Shown here in pieces: positions 9,189-16,174 of a stretch of DNA of 64,000 nt. Made by a program: the position numbers and the translations under genes. The stretch comes from Roseisolibacter agri (GTDB lineage Bacteria; Gemmatimonadota; Gemmatimonadetes; Gemmatimonadales; Gemmatimonadaceae): contig NZ_BRXS01000005.1 of the NCBI RefSeq assembly GCF_030159095.1, positions 496,001 to 560,000 on the forward strand, read 5' to 3'. The notes under the pieces were generated by a model that was not told the DNA's origin, did no database searches, and worked only from the letters and a program-made list of their open reading frames with translations. Each line of letters starts with the position of its first letter. Position 1 is the stretch's first letter.

Positions 9189-9983
9189 ATGCGCCCGACC
9201 ATCGCCGCTCTCGTCACCGCCCTCCTCGCCGCGCCGGTCGCGGCGCAGGAGGGCGGCGTCGTCTCCGGCCGCGTGACGGCCGCCCTCGACTCCACCGCCG
9301 TCGTGGGGGCGGAGGTGCTGGTGCCCGCGCTCGCGCGCAGCGTGCGCACCGACAGCGCGGGCGGCTTCCGGCTCGTCGGGCTCCCCGCGGGCACGCACCG
9401 GCTGGTGGTCCGGCGCCTCGGCTTCCTGCCGTCGGGGCTCGACGTCGCGCTGGCCGCGGGCGACTCCGCGCGGCGCGACGTGGCGCTCCGCGGGCTGCCG
9501 CAGCGGCTGCCCGGCGTCGCCGTCGTGGACCGCGTGACGCTGCGCCGCCTGGAGCGCTTCGAGGAGCGGCGCGCGATGGGGCAGGGCCACTTCCTCGGCC
9601 CCGAGGAGATGGAGCGCGAGCAGCATCTCCCGTTCAGCGCGCTGCTGCGGAAGCGCATCCCGGGCTTCCGGCTGATCCTCAGCCCGCGCACCGGCCGCGC
9701 GTACGCGGCGGCGTCGCGCGGCCCCGCCACCGGCGACCTCCCGCCCGCGGACCCGTTCGATCCGCGCAGCCCGCGCGCCTGCTGGGCGCAGATCTACGTG
9801 GACGGCGTGCGGGTGTACTCGCACGCGCCCAACACGCCGGCGATGCCGGCGCCGGAGCTCGACTCGTTCACCACACGCGACATCATCGCGATCGAGGCGT
9901 ACACGGCCGCCAATGTCCCGCCGGAGTACGGCGGGCCGACGGCGCGCTGCGGGACGCTGGTGCTCTGGACGGGCGCGCGCTGA
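9189..9983 (+). CDS. Secreted CarboxypepD_reg-like protein with plug-like C-terminus
   Basis: 264 residues with a signal peptide (TIAALVTALLAAPVAAQ). Residues 22-100 form a carboxypeptidase-regulatory-like beta fold (VSGRVTAALDSTAVVGAEV, DSAGGFRLVGLPAGTHRLVV). The remainder resembles the plug region of TonB-dependent receptors (FSALLRKRIPGF, IYVDGVRVY, RDIIAIEAYTAANVPPEY), but there is no beta-barrel. Such barrel-less proteins are common in Gemmatimonadota; their function is unknown. An interaction with TonB receptors is inference only. It lies 80 bp after the GTPase gene and may be cotranscribed. Confidence 0.75.
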   Translation: MRPTIAALVTALLAAPVAAQEGGVVSGRVTAALDSTAVVGAEVLVPALARSVRTDSAGGFRLVGLPAGTHRLVVRRLGFLPSGLDVALAAGDSARRDVALRGLPQRLPGVAVVDRVTLRRLERFEERRAMGQGHFLGPEEMEREQHLPFSALLRKRIPGFRLILSPRTGRAYAAASRGPATGDLPPADPFDPRSPRACWAQIYVDGVRVYSHAPNTPAMPAPELDSFTTRDIIAIEAYTAANVPPEYGGPTARCGTLVLWTGAR

Positions 9984-10010
9984 GCGACCGGGATGGCGCC
10001 GTGATGCGTG

Positions 10011-10160
10011 ACCCGTTGGCCTCTTGGAGAGGATACGGATGCTCCGGATGATTCGGATCATTCGGATCGCTCCTCGCGGCGCATGGGACGTCGCACAGCG
10101 AGGAGCGATCCGGCGCATCCGCCCGATCCGAAGCATCCGCATCCCCCAGAGGGCACGGGT
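10011..10160. repeat. Class C hairpin element, copy C1
   Basis: Imperfect inverted repeat whose left arm is a run of 9-nt units (GGATGCTCC, GGATGATTC, GGATCATTC, then GGATCGCTCC). The apex is TCGCGG...CGCACAGCGA, and the right arm is the inverted equivalent ending GCATCCGCATCCCCC. Outer ACCCGT and ACGGGT ends also pair. A linker (GGCGCGCCGGGCCCGAA, about 10165-10181) joins it to B1. Confidence 0.8.
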
Positions 10161-10192
10161 GTCCGGCGCGCCGGGCCCGAACGGGAACTGCA

Positions 10193-10309
10193 GCAAGGAT
10201 GAAAGTCCGAGAAGATCGGATGACCGCCGATGCTCCGCGTGGCGGCGACCACCGTCGCCCAACGCGGAGCATCCGTCGTTGTCAGATCCTATCCGATCTT
10301 CATCCTTGC
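10193..10309. repeat. Class B hairpin element, copy B1
   Basis: Inverted repeat running GCAAGGATGAAAGTCCGA ... apex GCTCCGCGTGGCGGCG / CGTCGCCCAACGCGGAGC ... TCTTCATCCTTGC. It forms the second half of a C1-linker-B1 composite between two plus-strand genes. Confidence 0.85.
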
Positions 10310-10492
10310 AAATGCCGTTGCCATGCTACGGCCCGCGCGCTGCTCGTCGGCCTGCGACGTCGGCGTGGCCGGGCATCGGCCGCGCCGAACGGAACGACGC
10401 TCTGACGGGTGACCCCTCGTCATTCGGGCGGCCATCCGTCAGCTTCCGCGCCGTCCGCCGCCGCACGTCCGCCCGCCCGCTCGCTCCCGCCA

Positions 10493-13210
10493 ATGCCCGC
10501 CCGCCGCGCGATGACGCGCCACCTCCCCCTGGCGCTCGCCCTCGCGCTCCCCGCGCCCGCCGTCCACGCCCAGACGCCTGCCCGAGCGTCCGCGCAGGCG
10601 CCCGAGCGCGTGCTCGTCGCCGCGCCCACCGCCGCGGCCCCGCGGATCGACGGTCGCCTCGACGAGAGCGCGTGGTCGCGCGCGCAGATCGCCGATGGCT
10701 TCGTGCAGGCCGTGCCGACCGCCGGCGCGCCGGCCACCGAGCGCTCCGAGGTGCGCGTCCTCTACGACCGCACCGCGCTCTACGTCGGCTACCGGCTGTA
10801 CGACAGCCGACCCGACTCCATCGCGCGCACGCTCGCGCGCCGCGACGCGGGCGGCATCTACACCGACTGGGCGCACGTCGCGATCGACAGCTACCACGAC
10901 CGCCGCACCGCGTTCCGCTTCTCGCTCAGCCCACGCGGCGTGCAGGCGGACGGCTTCATCTTCGACGACACGCAGCGCGACGCGAACTGGGACGCCGTGT
11001 GGGAGGGCGCGTCGTCGATCGACTCGCTGGGCTGGGTCGCGGAGTTCCGGATCCCGCTCTCGCAGCTGCGCTACAGCGTGCGCGCCGACGGCCGCGCGCA
11101 GGTGTGGGGGATCAACTTCGCGCGCGAGATCGCGCGCAAGGGCGAGCGCTCCTACTGGTCGCCCACGCCGCCCGACCGGCCCGCGATCGTCTCGGTGATG
11201 GGGACGCTGACCGGCCTCGACTCGCTGGCCGAGCCGGGGAAGCTGGAGCTCGTGCCGTACGTGCGCGTGCAGTCCACGCAGAGCCCCGCGCAGCCCGCGA
11301 ACCCGCTGCACGATCCCAGCGACGGCGAGGCCGCGGTGGGGCTCGACCTGCGCTACCGGCTGCCGCGCAACCTGACGCTGAGCGCGACGTTCAACCCGGA
11401 CTTCGGGCAGGTCGAGGCCGATCCCGCGGTCGTGAACCTGAGCGCGTTCGAGGTCTTCTTCCCCGAGCGGCGCCCGTTCTTCCTCGAGGGGACGGACGTG
11501 TTCCGCTTCGGCGGCACGGTGACGTTCAACGACGACGACCGCCCGACCTTCTTCTACACACGGCGGCTCGGACGCGCGCCCGCGCTGCGGCTCGCGGGCA
11601 GCGACGTGCGGTGGGCCGAGGCGCCGACGCAGACGCCGATCCTCGCGGCGGCGAAGGTGAGCGGCAAGACGCCCGGCGGCTGGTCGGTGGGCGTGCTCGG
11701 CGCCGCGACGCGCGAGCAGGAGGCGCGCTACGTGAACGCGGCGGGCGACGTGCGCCGCGCACCCGTCGAGCCCACGAGCGGCTACGGCATCGCGCGGCTG
11801 CGCCGCGACCTGCGCGGCGGCAACACCGCCATCGGCGCGGTGGGGACGCTCGTCGCGCGCGACCTCGACGCGCCCGCGCTCGCGCCGCTGCTGCCGGAGC
11901 GCGCGGCGGTCGCGGGCCTCGACTTCCAGCACGCGTGGGACGACCGCACGTGGACGCTGAGTGGCGTGACGGCGGGCACGCGCGTGGAGGGAAGCACCGC
12001 GGCGATGACGCGCCTGCAGCGAGCGCCGTATCGCCTGTTCCAGCGCGCGGACGCCGATCACCTCGCGCTCGACACGACGCGCACGTCGCTCGCGGGCCGC
12101 TTCACGGCGCTCACGCTCGCGCGCACCGGCGGCCGCCACTGGCTCGGCTCCACGACGTTCGAGGAGACGACGCCGGGCTTCGAGACGAACGATCTGGGGT
12201 TCGGGCAGCGCGCCGACCGCCGCACGCTCTCCAACGTCGTCACGTACCGCGAGAACCGCATCGGCACGCAGGGGCTCGCGCGCCTCTTCCGCGACCATTC
12301 GGTCAGCGCGTACTACACGCACGCCTACAACTTCGCCGGCGATCGCGTCACCAGTCGCGCGGCGCTCGGCGCGGGAGGGACGCTGCGCAGCTTCTGGCGC
12401 GTCGACGCGTTCTTCTCGCAGTCGCTCGCGGTGGCCGACGACCGGCTGACGCGCGGCGGCCCGCTCGTGCACGTGCCCGCGCGCTGGAGCACCACGCTCG
12501 ACGTCACCAGCGACTCGCGCCGTCCGGCGGTGCTCGGCCTCTCGCTCGCCGCCGACGGCGACTCGACGGGGCGTCGCGGACGCGGCGTCGGCCTCTCGCT
12601 CGACATGCGGCCGTCGGCGGCGGTGCGCCTGCGCGTCACGCCCGACTACGCACGGCGCACCGACACCGACCAGTACGTGACGGCGGTGGGCGATCCGCTC
12701 GCGACCACCACGCTCGGGCGCCGCTACGTCTTCGCCGACATCGCGCGCGAGGAGCTGGCGATGGAGCTGCGCGCCGACTGGACCTTCTCGCCCGCGCTGT
12801 CGCTGCAGCTGTTCGCGCGCCCGTTCGCGGCGCGTGGCCGCTACCGTGCGTTCAAGGAGCTGGAGCGCCCCGCGACGTTCGGCTTCGCGACCTACGGCGC
12901 CGACCGCGGCACGCTGGCGCGCACCGGCGGCACCGTGCGCGTGGACCCCGACGCCGCCGGCCCCGCGCCCGCGTTCTCCTTCGCGGAGCCCGAGTACGCG
13001 GTGCGCGCGCTGCGCGGCAATGCGGTCGCACGCTGGGAGTTCCGCCCGGGCTCCGCACTGTTCGTCGTCTGGCAGCGGCAGGGCGACGGTGCGCTCGACG
13101 ACCCGCTCGCGGGTTCGCGCGCCGGCCTGGGGAGCGACGTGGCGCGCGCGTTCCGCGACCAGGGGCGCGACGTGCTGCTGGTGAAGGTCAGCCGCTGGCT
13201 GGGCCGCTGA
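10493..13210 (+). CDS. DUF5916 family outer-membrane protein with CBM9-like N-terminal domain
   Basis: 905 residues. After a signal peptide (HLPLALALALPAPAVHAQ) comes a CBM9-like domain (IDGRLDESAWSRAQ, EVRVLYDRTALYVGYRLYD, EFRIPLSQLRY), typical of PF06452-type domains. A long DUF5916 region follows (LSATFNPDFGQVEADPAVVN, FEVFFPERRPFFLEG, FFYTRRLGR) with alternating beta-strand pattern ending in KVSRWLGR. The family is predicted to be outer-membrane associated; its substrate is unknown. ATG 10493 was chosen because the upstream 28 codons (TPRHSGGHPSASAP...) are not signal-like; ATG 10511 is equally possible. It is a single transcription unit, preceded by the C1-B1 composite repeat. Confidence 0.88.
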   Translation: MPARRAMTRHLPLALALALPAPAVHAQTPARASAQAPERVLVAAPTAAAPRIDGRLDESAWSRAQIADGFVQAVPTAGAPATERSEVRVLYDRTALYVGYRLYDSRPDSIARTLARRDAGGIYTDWAHVAIDSYHDRRTAFRFSLSPRGVQADGFIFDDTQRDANWDAVWEGASSIDSLGWVAEFRIPLSQLRYSVRADGRAQVWGINFAREIARKGERSYWSPTPPDRPAIVSVMGTLTGLDSLAEPGKLELVPYVRVQSTQSPAQPANPLHDPSDGEAAVGLDLRYRLPRNLTLSATFNPDFGQVEADPAVVNLSAFEVFFPERRPFFLEGTDVFRFGGTVTFNDDDRPTFFYTRRLGRAPALRLAGSDVRWAEAPTQTPILAAAKVSGKTPGGWSVGVLGAATREQEARYVNAAGDVRRAPVEPTSGYGIARLRRDLRGGNTAIGAVGTLVARDLDAPALAPLLPERAAVAGLDFQHAWDDRTWTLSGVTAGTRVEGSTAAMTRLQRAPYRLFQRADADHLALDTTRTSLAGRFTALTLARTGGRHWLGSTTFEETTPGFETNDLGFGQRADRRTLSNVVTYRENRIGTQGLARLFRDHSVSAYYTHAYNFAGDRVTSRAALGAGGTLRSFWRVDAFFSQSLAVADDRLTRGGPLVHVPARWSTTLDVTSDSRRPAVLGLSLAADGDSTGRRGRGVGLSLDMRPSAAVRLRVTPDYARRTDTDQYVTAVGDPLATTTLGRRYVFADIAREELAMELRADWTFSPALSLQLFARPFAARGRYRAFKELERPATFGFATYGADRGTLARTGGTVRVDPDAAGPAPAFSFAEPEYAVRALRGNAVARWEFRPGSALFVVWQRQGDGALDDPLAGSRAGLGSDVARAFRDQGRDVLLVKVSRWLGR

Positions 13211-13237
13211 CCCTGCGCTGACCCTCCGCGCCGACCG

Positions 13238-13696
13238 TCAGCGCTGGCGCGCGGCGCGGAAGCTCCCCGATGCGACCGGTGCGCCGCCGGCCACCGGCTG
13301 CTCGATCCACGAGCCGGTGAGCGAGTCGCCGCGCACGCGGCCCACGTGGCGGCGCACGCCCGCGCCGATCGCGACGTCGAAGTCGAGCGTCGTGGAGTCC
13401 GCGGTGCGCCCCGCCATCGCGCCGCCGAGCCGGCGCTGCAGCCCGCGCGCGTCGGTCTCCACGACGTCCAGCGCGCCCGCGATGCGCGCGCCCGACTGCT
13501 CACCGACGGCGAGCGTCCCCTGGAGATCCGCGGGCGCGGGGCTCGTCTGCTGGGCGACGTAGCGCCAGCTGCCGACGACCGGCACGCCGGGTCGGCCGGG
13601 ATCGGTCGCGGCGCGGCCGCACGCGGTCGCGAGGACCGGAACGCCCGCGAGGGTGGCGAGGAGGGACAGCCGGACGGCGCGAGACGATCGGGTCAT
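13238..13696 (-). CDS. Small putative lipoprotein
   Basis: 152 residues. The start at 13696 gives MTRSSRAVRLSLLATLAG followed by LATAC, a weak lipobox with Cys near residue 25. The mature part is beta-rich (VVGSWRYVAQQ, LQGTLAVGEQSG, LTGSWIEQPV, VASGSFRAARQR) and resembles small lipocalin-like lipoproteins in pattern only. It is convergent with the DUF5916 gene, with about 27 bp between stops. The longer in-frame extension upstream has no signal character and was discarded. Confidence 0.7.
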   Translation of the reverse strand: MTRSSRAVRLSLLATLAGVPVLATACGRAATDPGRPGVPVVGSWRYVAQQTSPAPADLQGTLAVGEQSGARIAGALDVVETDARGLQRRLGGAMAGRTADSTTLDFDVAIGAGVRRHVGRVRGDSLTGSWIEQPVAGGAPVASGSFRAARQR

Positions 13697-14040
13697 GCCG
13701 GGCAGACGAGCGAGCGCACTTGCGGTGACGGCCCGGACCGTCGTTGTCATGACACGGCTGCAATCTTGTGGCGCGGGCGCATCGGCGCGCGGCGGCTGGG
13801 GTGTGGCGCCGCCACACGCATGTTGCGCCGGAGCAACGCCGGCGCGCGCCACGCAAGTCGCGCCGCTGCAAGCGGTTGAGGTTCGGTGTGGCGTGGGGCC
13901 CGGCGCCCTGAGCGGGCTCGGCCGATGCGGCGTGCACGTTGCCAGGCGTTCAGGCGTCCGGCGGGGCGTGGTGGCAGCCACGTCGGTCCGCCGGACGGCA
14001 GCATCTCGCCTCCCCCTTCCTCCCCCCGGAGAACCTCCTC
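13697..14040. other. 344-bp divergent intergenic region upstream of the surface-fibre operon
   Basis: The region separates the lipoprotein gene (minus) from the first gene of the fibre operon (plus) and must hold promoters for both. TGTGGCGCCGCCACA (about 13801-13815) is a short perfect hairpin and several GTTGC/GCAAC inversions surround it. CCCGGAGAACCTCCTC before the ATG at 14041 supplies the ribosome-binding site. No ORF is convincing. Confidence 0.5.
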
Positions 14041-14607
14041 ATGAAGCTCCGCAAGCTGCTCCCGGCCGCCGTCGCGCTCACCGCCGTCTCCGCCGTCTCC
14101 GTGCAGGCGCAGAGCACCTGCGGCCCGGACGGCACGGGCAACCTCGCCGTCAACGCCACGGCGTGCAGCCAGAACCACGTCGTCTCGACGACGGTCAACG
14201 ACATCCTCCAGCTGACGGTCAGCACGGGCACGACCGGCCTCGGCAACCCGACGATCGCCAACTACGGCGCGCTCGCGGGCAACGCGTACCTGTCGGCGAC
14301 GCCGCTGGCGGCGTCGGCGGGCCCGAACGTGAAGGTCGTCGCCAACCGCGCGTACCAGGTCAGCATCGCCGCGACGACGGCGACGTTCGGCCCGGGCACC
14401 GTCAACAAGCCGGCGTCCGACGTCGAGTGGACGAAGACGAGCGGCACCTTCGCCGCCCTCGGCACCTCGGGCGCCGAGATCATCGCGGGCACCACGGGCA
14501 CCGTGAACACCAACACGGACCTGAGCTTCCGCTCGCGCTGGGCGTTCGAGCGCGACCTGCCAGGCGAGTACTCGCTGACGCTGCAGCTCACGCTCGCCGC
14601 GAAGTAA
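14041..14607 (+). CDS. Secreted subunit-like protein 1 of fibre operon
   Basis: 188 residues with a clear signal peptide (MKLRKLLPAAVALTAVSAVS, then VQAQ). The mature protein is beta-rich, Thr/Ala/Gly-rich and has one Cys pair (CGPDG, ACSQN). It ends SRWAFERDLPGEYSLTLQLT then LAAK, strikingly like the end of the protein encoded at 19103 (SRWVYETDRSGTYNLTLTFT, LAAK), so the two are paralogues flanking the operon. A C-terminal strand of alternating hydrophobics is what a donor-strand-exchange pilin would need; that is inference. It is the first gene of the operon, with a good ribosome-binding site. Confidence 0.75.
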   Translation: MKLRKLLPAAVALTAVSAVSVQAQSTCGPDGTGNLAVNATACSQNHVVSTTVNDILQLTVSTGTTGLGNPTIANYGALAGNAYLSATPLAASAGPNVKVVANRAYQVSIAATTATFGPGTVNKPASDVEWTKTSGTFAALGTSGAEIIAGTTGTVNTNTDLSFRSRWAFERDLPGEYSLTLQLTLAAK

Positions 14608-14760
14608 GCCGACATCCGCCGGGGGGAGGCGGACGCGGCGCCCGCGAGCGCCACGGCCGTCGCCCCCCGCGGGCTCGGACCCGTTCCATCCGCACGACGC
14701 AGGTCCGCACCACGCAGGTCCCCGCCACTGGCCCGTCCCCGCACGACCTCCCTCCGCGAC

Positions 14761-15582
14761 ATGACCCCGCTCCCGTTCCCGAGCGCCCGGCGCCTCCTCG
14801 CGCTCGCGGGCCTCGCCCTCGGCGCCTCGCGCCCCGCCGCCGCGCAGCTCGGCGTGGATCGCTCGGAGATCCTGATGCGTCCCGCGATTGCCGCGGAGCG
14901 CGTCGGCGTGATCACCGTGCGCAACGTCTCCGACCGGCCCGTGCAGGCGGTCGTGAAGACCGAGGACTGGGACCGCGCCGACGATGGCGCGAACCGGTGG
15001 CTGCCGGTCGGATCGGTGAAGGGCAGCTGCGGGAGCGCGCTCACGGTGTTCCCGCTCTCGGTCAACCTGGACGCCGGCGCGTCGCAGAGCATCCGCCTGG
15101 TCGCGCACGACTCGCTCGCGACGCTGCCGCGCGAGTGCTGGAGCGCGGTGGTGCTGGAGACGGTGCAGCCCCCCGGAAAGAACGGCGTCAGCTACGTCAT
15201 CCGCACCGCCGTGAAGGTGTACGTCGAGCCGGCGGGGCTGCGCGCCGCGGGCGAGGTGACCGCGATGCACGTCCGCGCGGGCGCCGCCGACGCGGACAGC
15301 CTCGAGGTCTGGTTCCGCAACTCGGGCGAGCGGCACTACGTCGCCAGGGGCACGGTCGAGTTCCGGCGCGCCGACAACAGCGTCGCCGCGACGGTGGAGC
15401 TGCCCGACTACTACGTGCTGCCCGGGGCGCGGCAGCGCGCGCTCGTGGCGATGCCCAAGCTGCCCGCCGGCGACTACCTCGTGCTGTCGATGGTGGACTA
15501 CGGCGGCGACGAGATCGCGGCGATGCAGCTGGAGCACACGGTGCCGACGCCGTCGGCGCCGACGAAGGCCGCGGGCAAGTAA
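14761..15582 (+). CDS. PapD-like periplasmic chaperone
   Basis: 273 residues with signal peptide (ARRLLALAGLALGASRPAAA). The mature protein begins with strands typical of pilus chaperones (DRSEILMRPAIAAERVGVI, TVRNVSDRPVQAVVKTEDW) and continues as a second Ig-like domain (GTVEFRRADNSVAATVELPD, ALVAMPKLPAGDYLVLSMVD). Two Cys (GSCGS, RECWS) could form a disulphide. The Arg and Lys that anchor subunit C-termini in PapD cannot be assigned with certainty. In position and architecture it matches the chaperone of chaperone-usher loci, here divergent. There are 23 bp to the next gene. Confidence 0.65.
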   Translation: MTPLPFPSARRLLALAGLALGASRPAAAQLGVDRSEILMRPAIAAERVGVITVRNVSDRPVQAVVKTEDWDRADDGANRWLPVGSVKGSCGSALTVFPLSVNLDAGASQSIRLVAHDSLATLPRECWSAVVLETVQPPGKNGVSYVIRTAVKVYVEPAGLRAAGEVTAMHVRAGAADADSLEVWFRNSGERHYVARGTVEFRRADNSVAATVELPDYYVLPGARQRALVAMPKLPAGDYLVLSMVDYGGDEIAAMQLEHTVPTPSAPTKAAGK

Positions 15583-15605
15583 CGCCTCCCCTCGCGCCCC
15601 GACCC

Positions 15606-16169
15606 GTGTCCATCGCCCCGCGACTCTCCTGGTGCCTCGGCGTGCTCGCCGCGCTCGTGGTGGGCGCGACGCGTCCCGTCGGCGCGCAGACCGGCCACCA
15701 GTTCACGCTGACGCCGAGTGGGACCGCCGCGGCGACCATCGGCGGCACGACGACGCCGTCGCCGCTGCGCACGCACTACGAGAGCGGTACCTCGGCCACG
15801 ACACCCACCTGGGAGCTGGTGGCGAGCTGCCCGAACTCGGTCGGCAACGCCAGCAACTTCTGCGCGGTCGGCCTCGCGCTCGGTGGCGCGGGCGGCTCGC
15901 CGCTCGGTGCGGTGCGCGTCGACTACACGCTGAGCGGCAGCGGATGCCGCACCCCGACGCCCGCCGGCGCGAGCTACACGCGCACGCTGACGTCGACGAC
16001 GCGCGTCGACCTCTTCCTCGTCACGCGCGGCAACGGATCGAGCGGCCAGTGCACCGCCTCGTCGCTCCGGTTCACCGTCGTCGACATGTCGTACACGGCC
16101 TATCGGTCGAGCGCCTCCGCGAGCACCTACTACTCGCGCGGCCTGGACTTCACCATCGAGGTCCGCTGA
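15606..16169 (+). CDS. Secreted protein of fibre operon, 187 aa
   Basis: GTG start at 15606 followed by a signal sequence (RLSWCLGVLAALVVGATRPV, then GAQ). The mature protein is beta-rich with four Cys (ELVASCPNS, NFCAVG, SGCRTPT, GQCTASS) and ends DFTIEVR. It is not related by eye to the paralogous subunits, though a similar size and lack of transmembrane segments suggest a minor subunit or tip protein. The GTG is preferred because it sits 23 bp after the chaperone stop and directly before the signal peptide. Confidence 0.65.
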   Translation: MSIAPRLSWCLGVLAALVVGATRPVGAQTGHQFTLTPSGTAAATIGGTTTPSPLRTHYESGTSATTPTWELVASCPNSVGNASNFCAVGLALGGAGGSPLGAVRVDYTLSGSGCRTPTPAGASYTRTLTSTTRVDLFLVTRGNGSSGQCTASSLRFTVVDMSYTAYRSSASASTYYSRGLDFTIEVR

Positions 16170-16174
16170 GCGTC

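Noticed and set aside
6648-9983. 1111-aa plus-strand ORF overlapping the EF-G-like gene
   Set aside because: Only its 3' part is real, as the start of the CarboxypepD_reg gene at 9189; the earlier part is an out-of-frame shadow.
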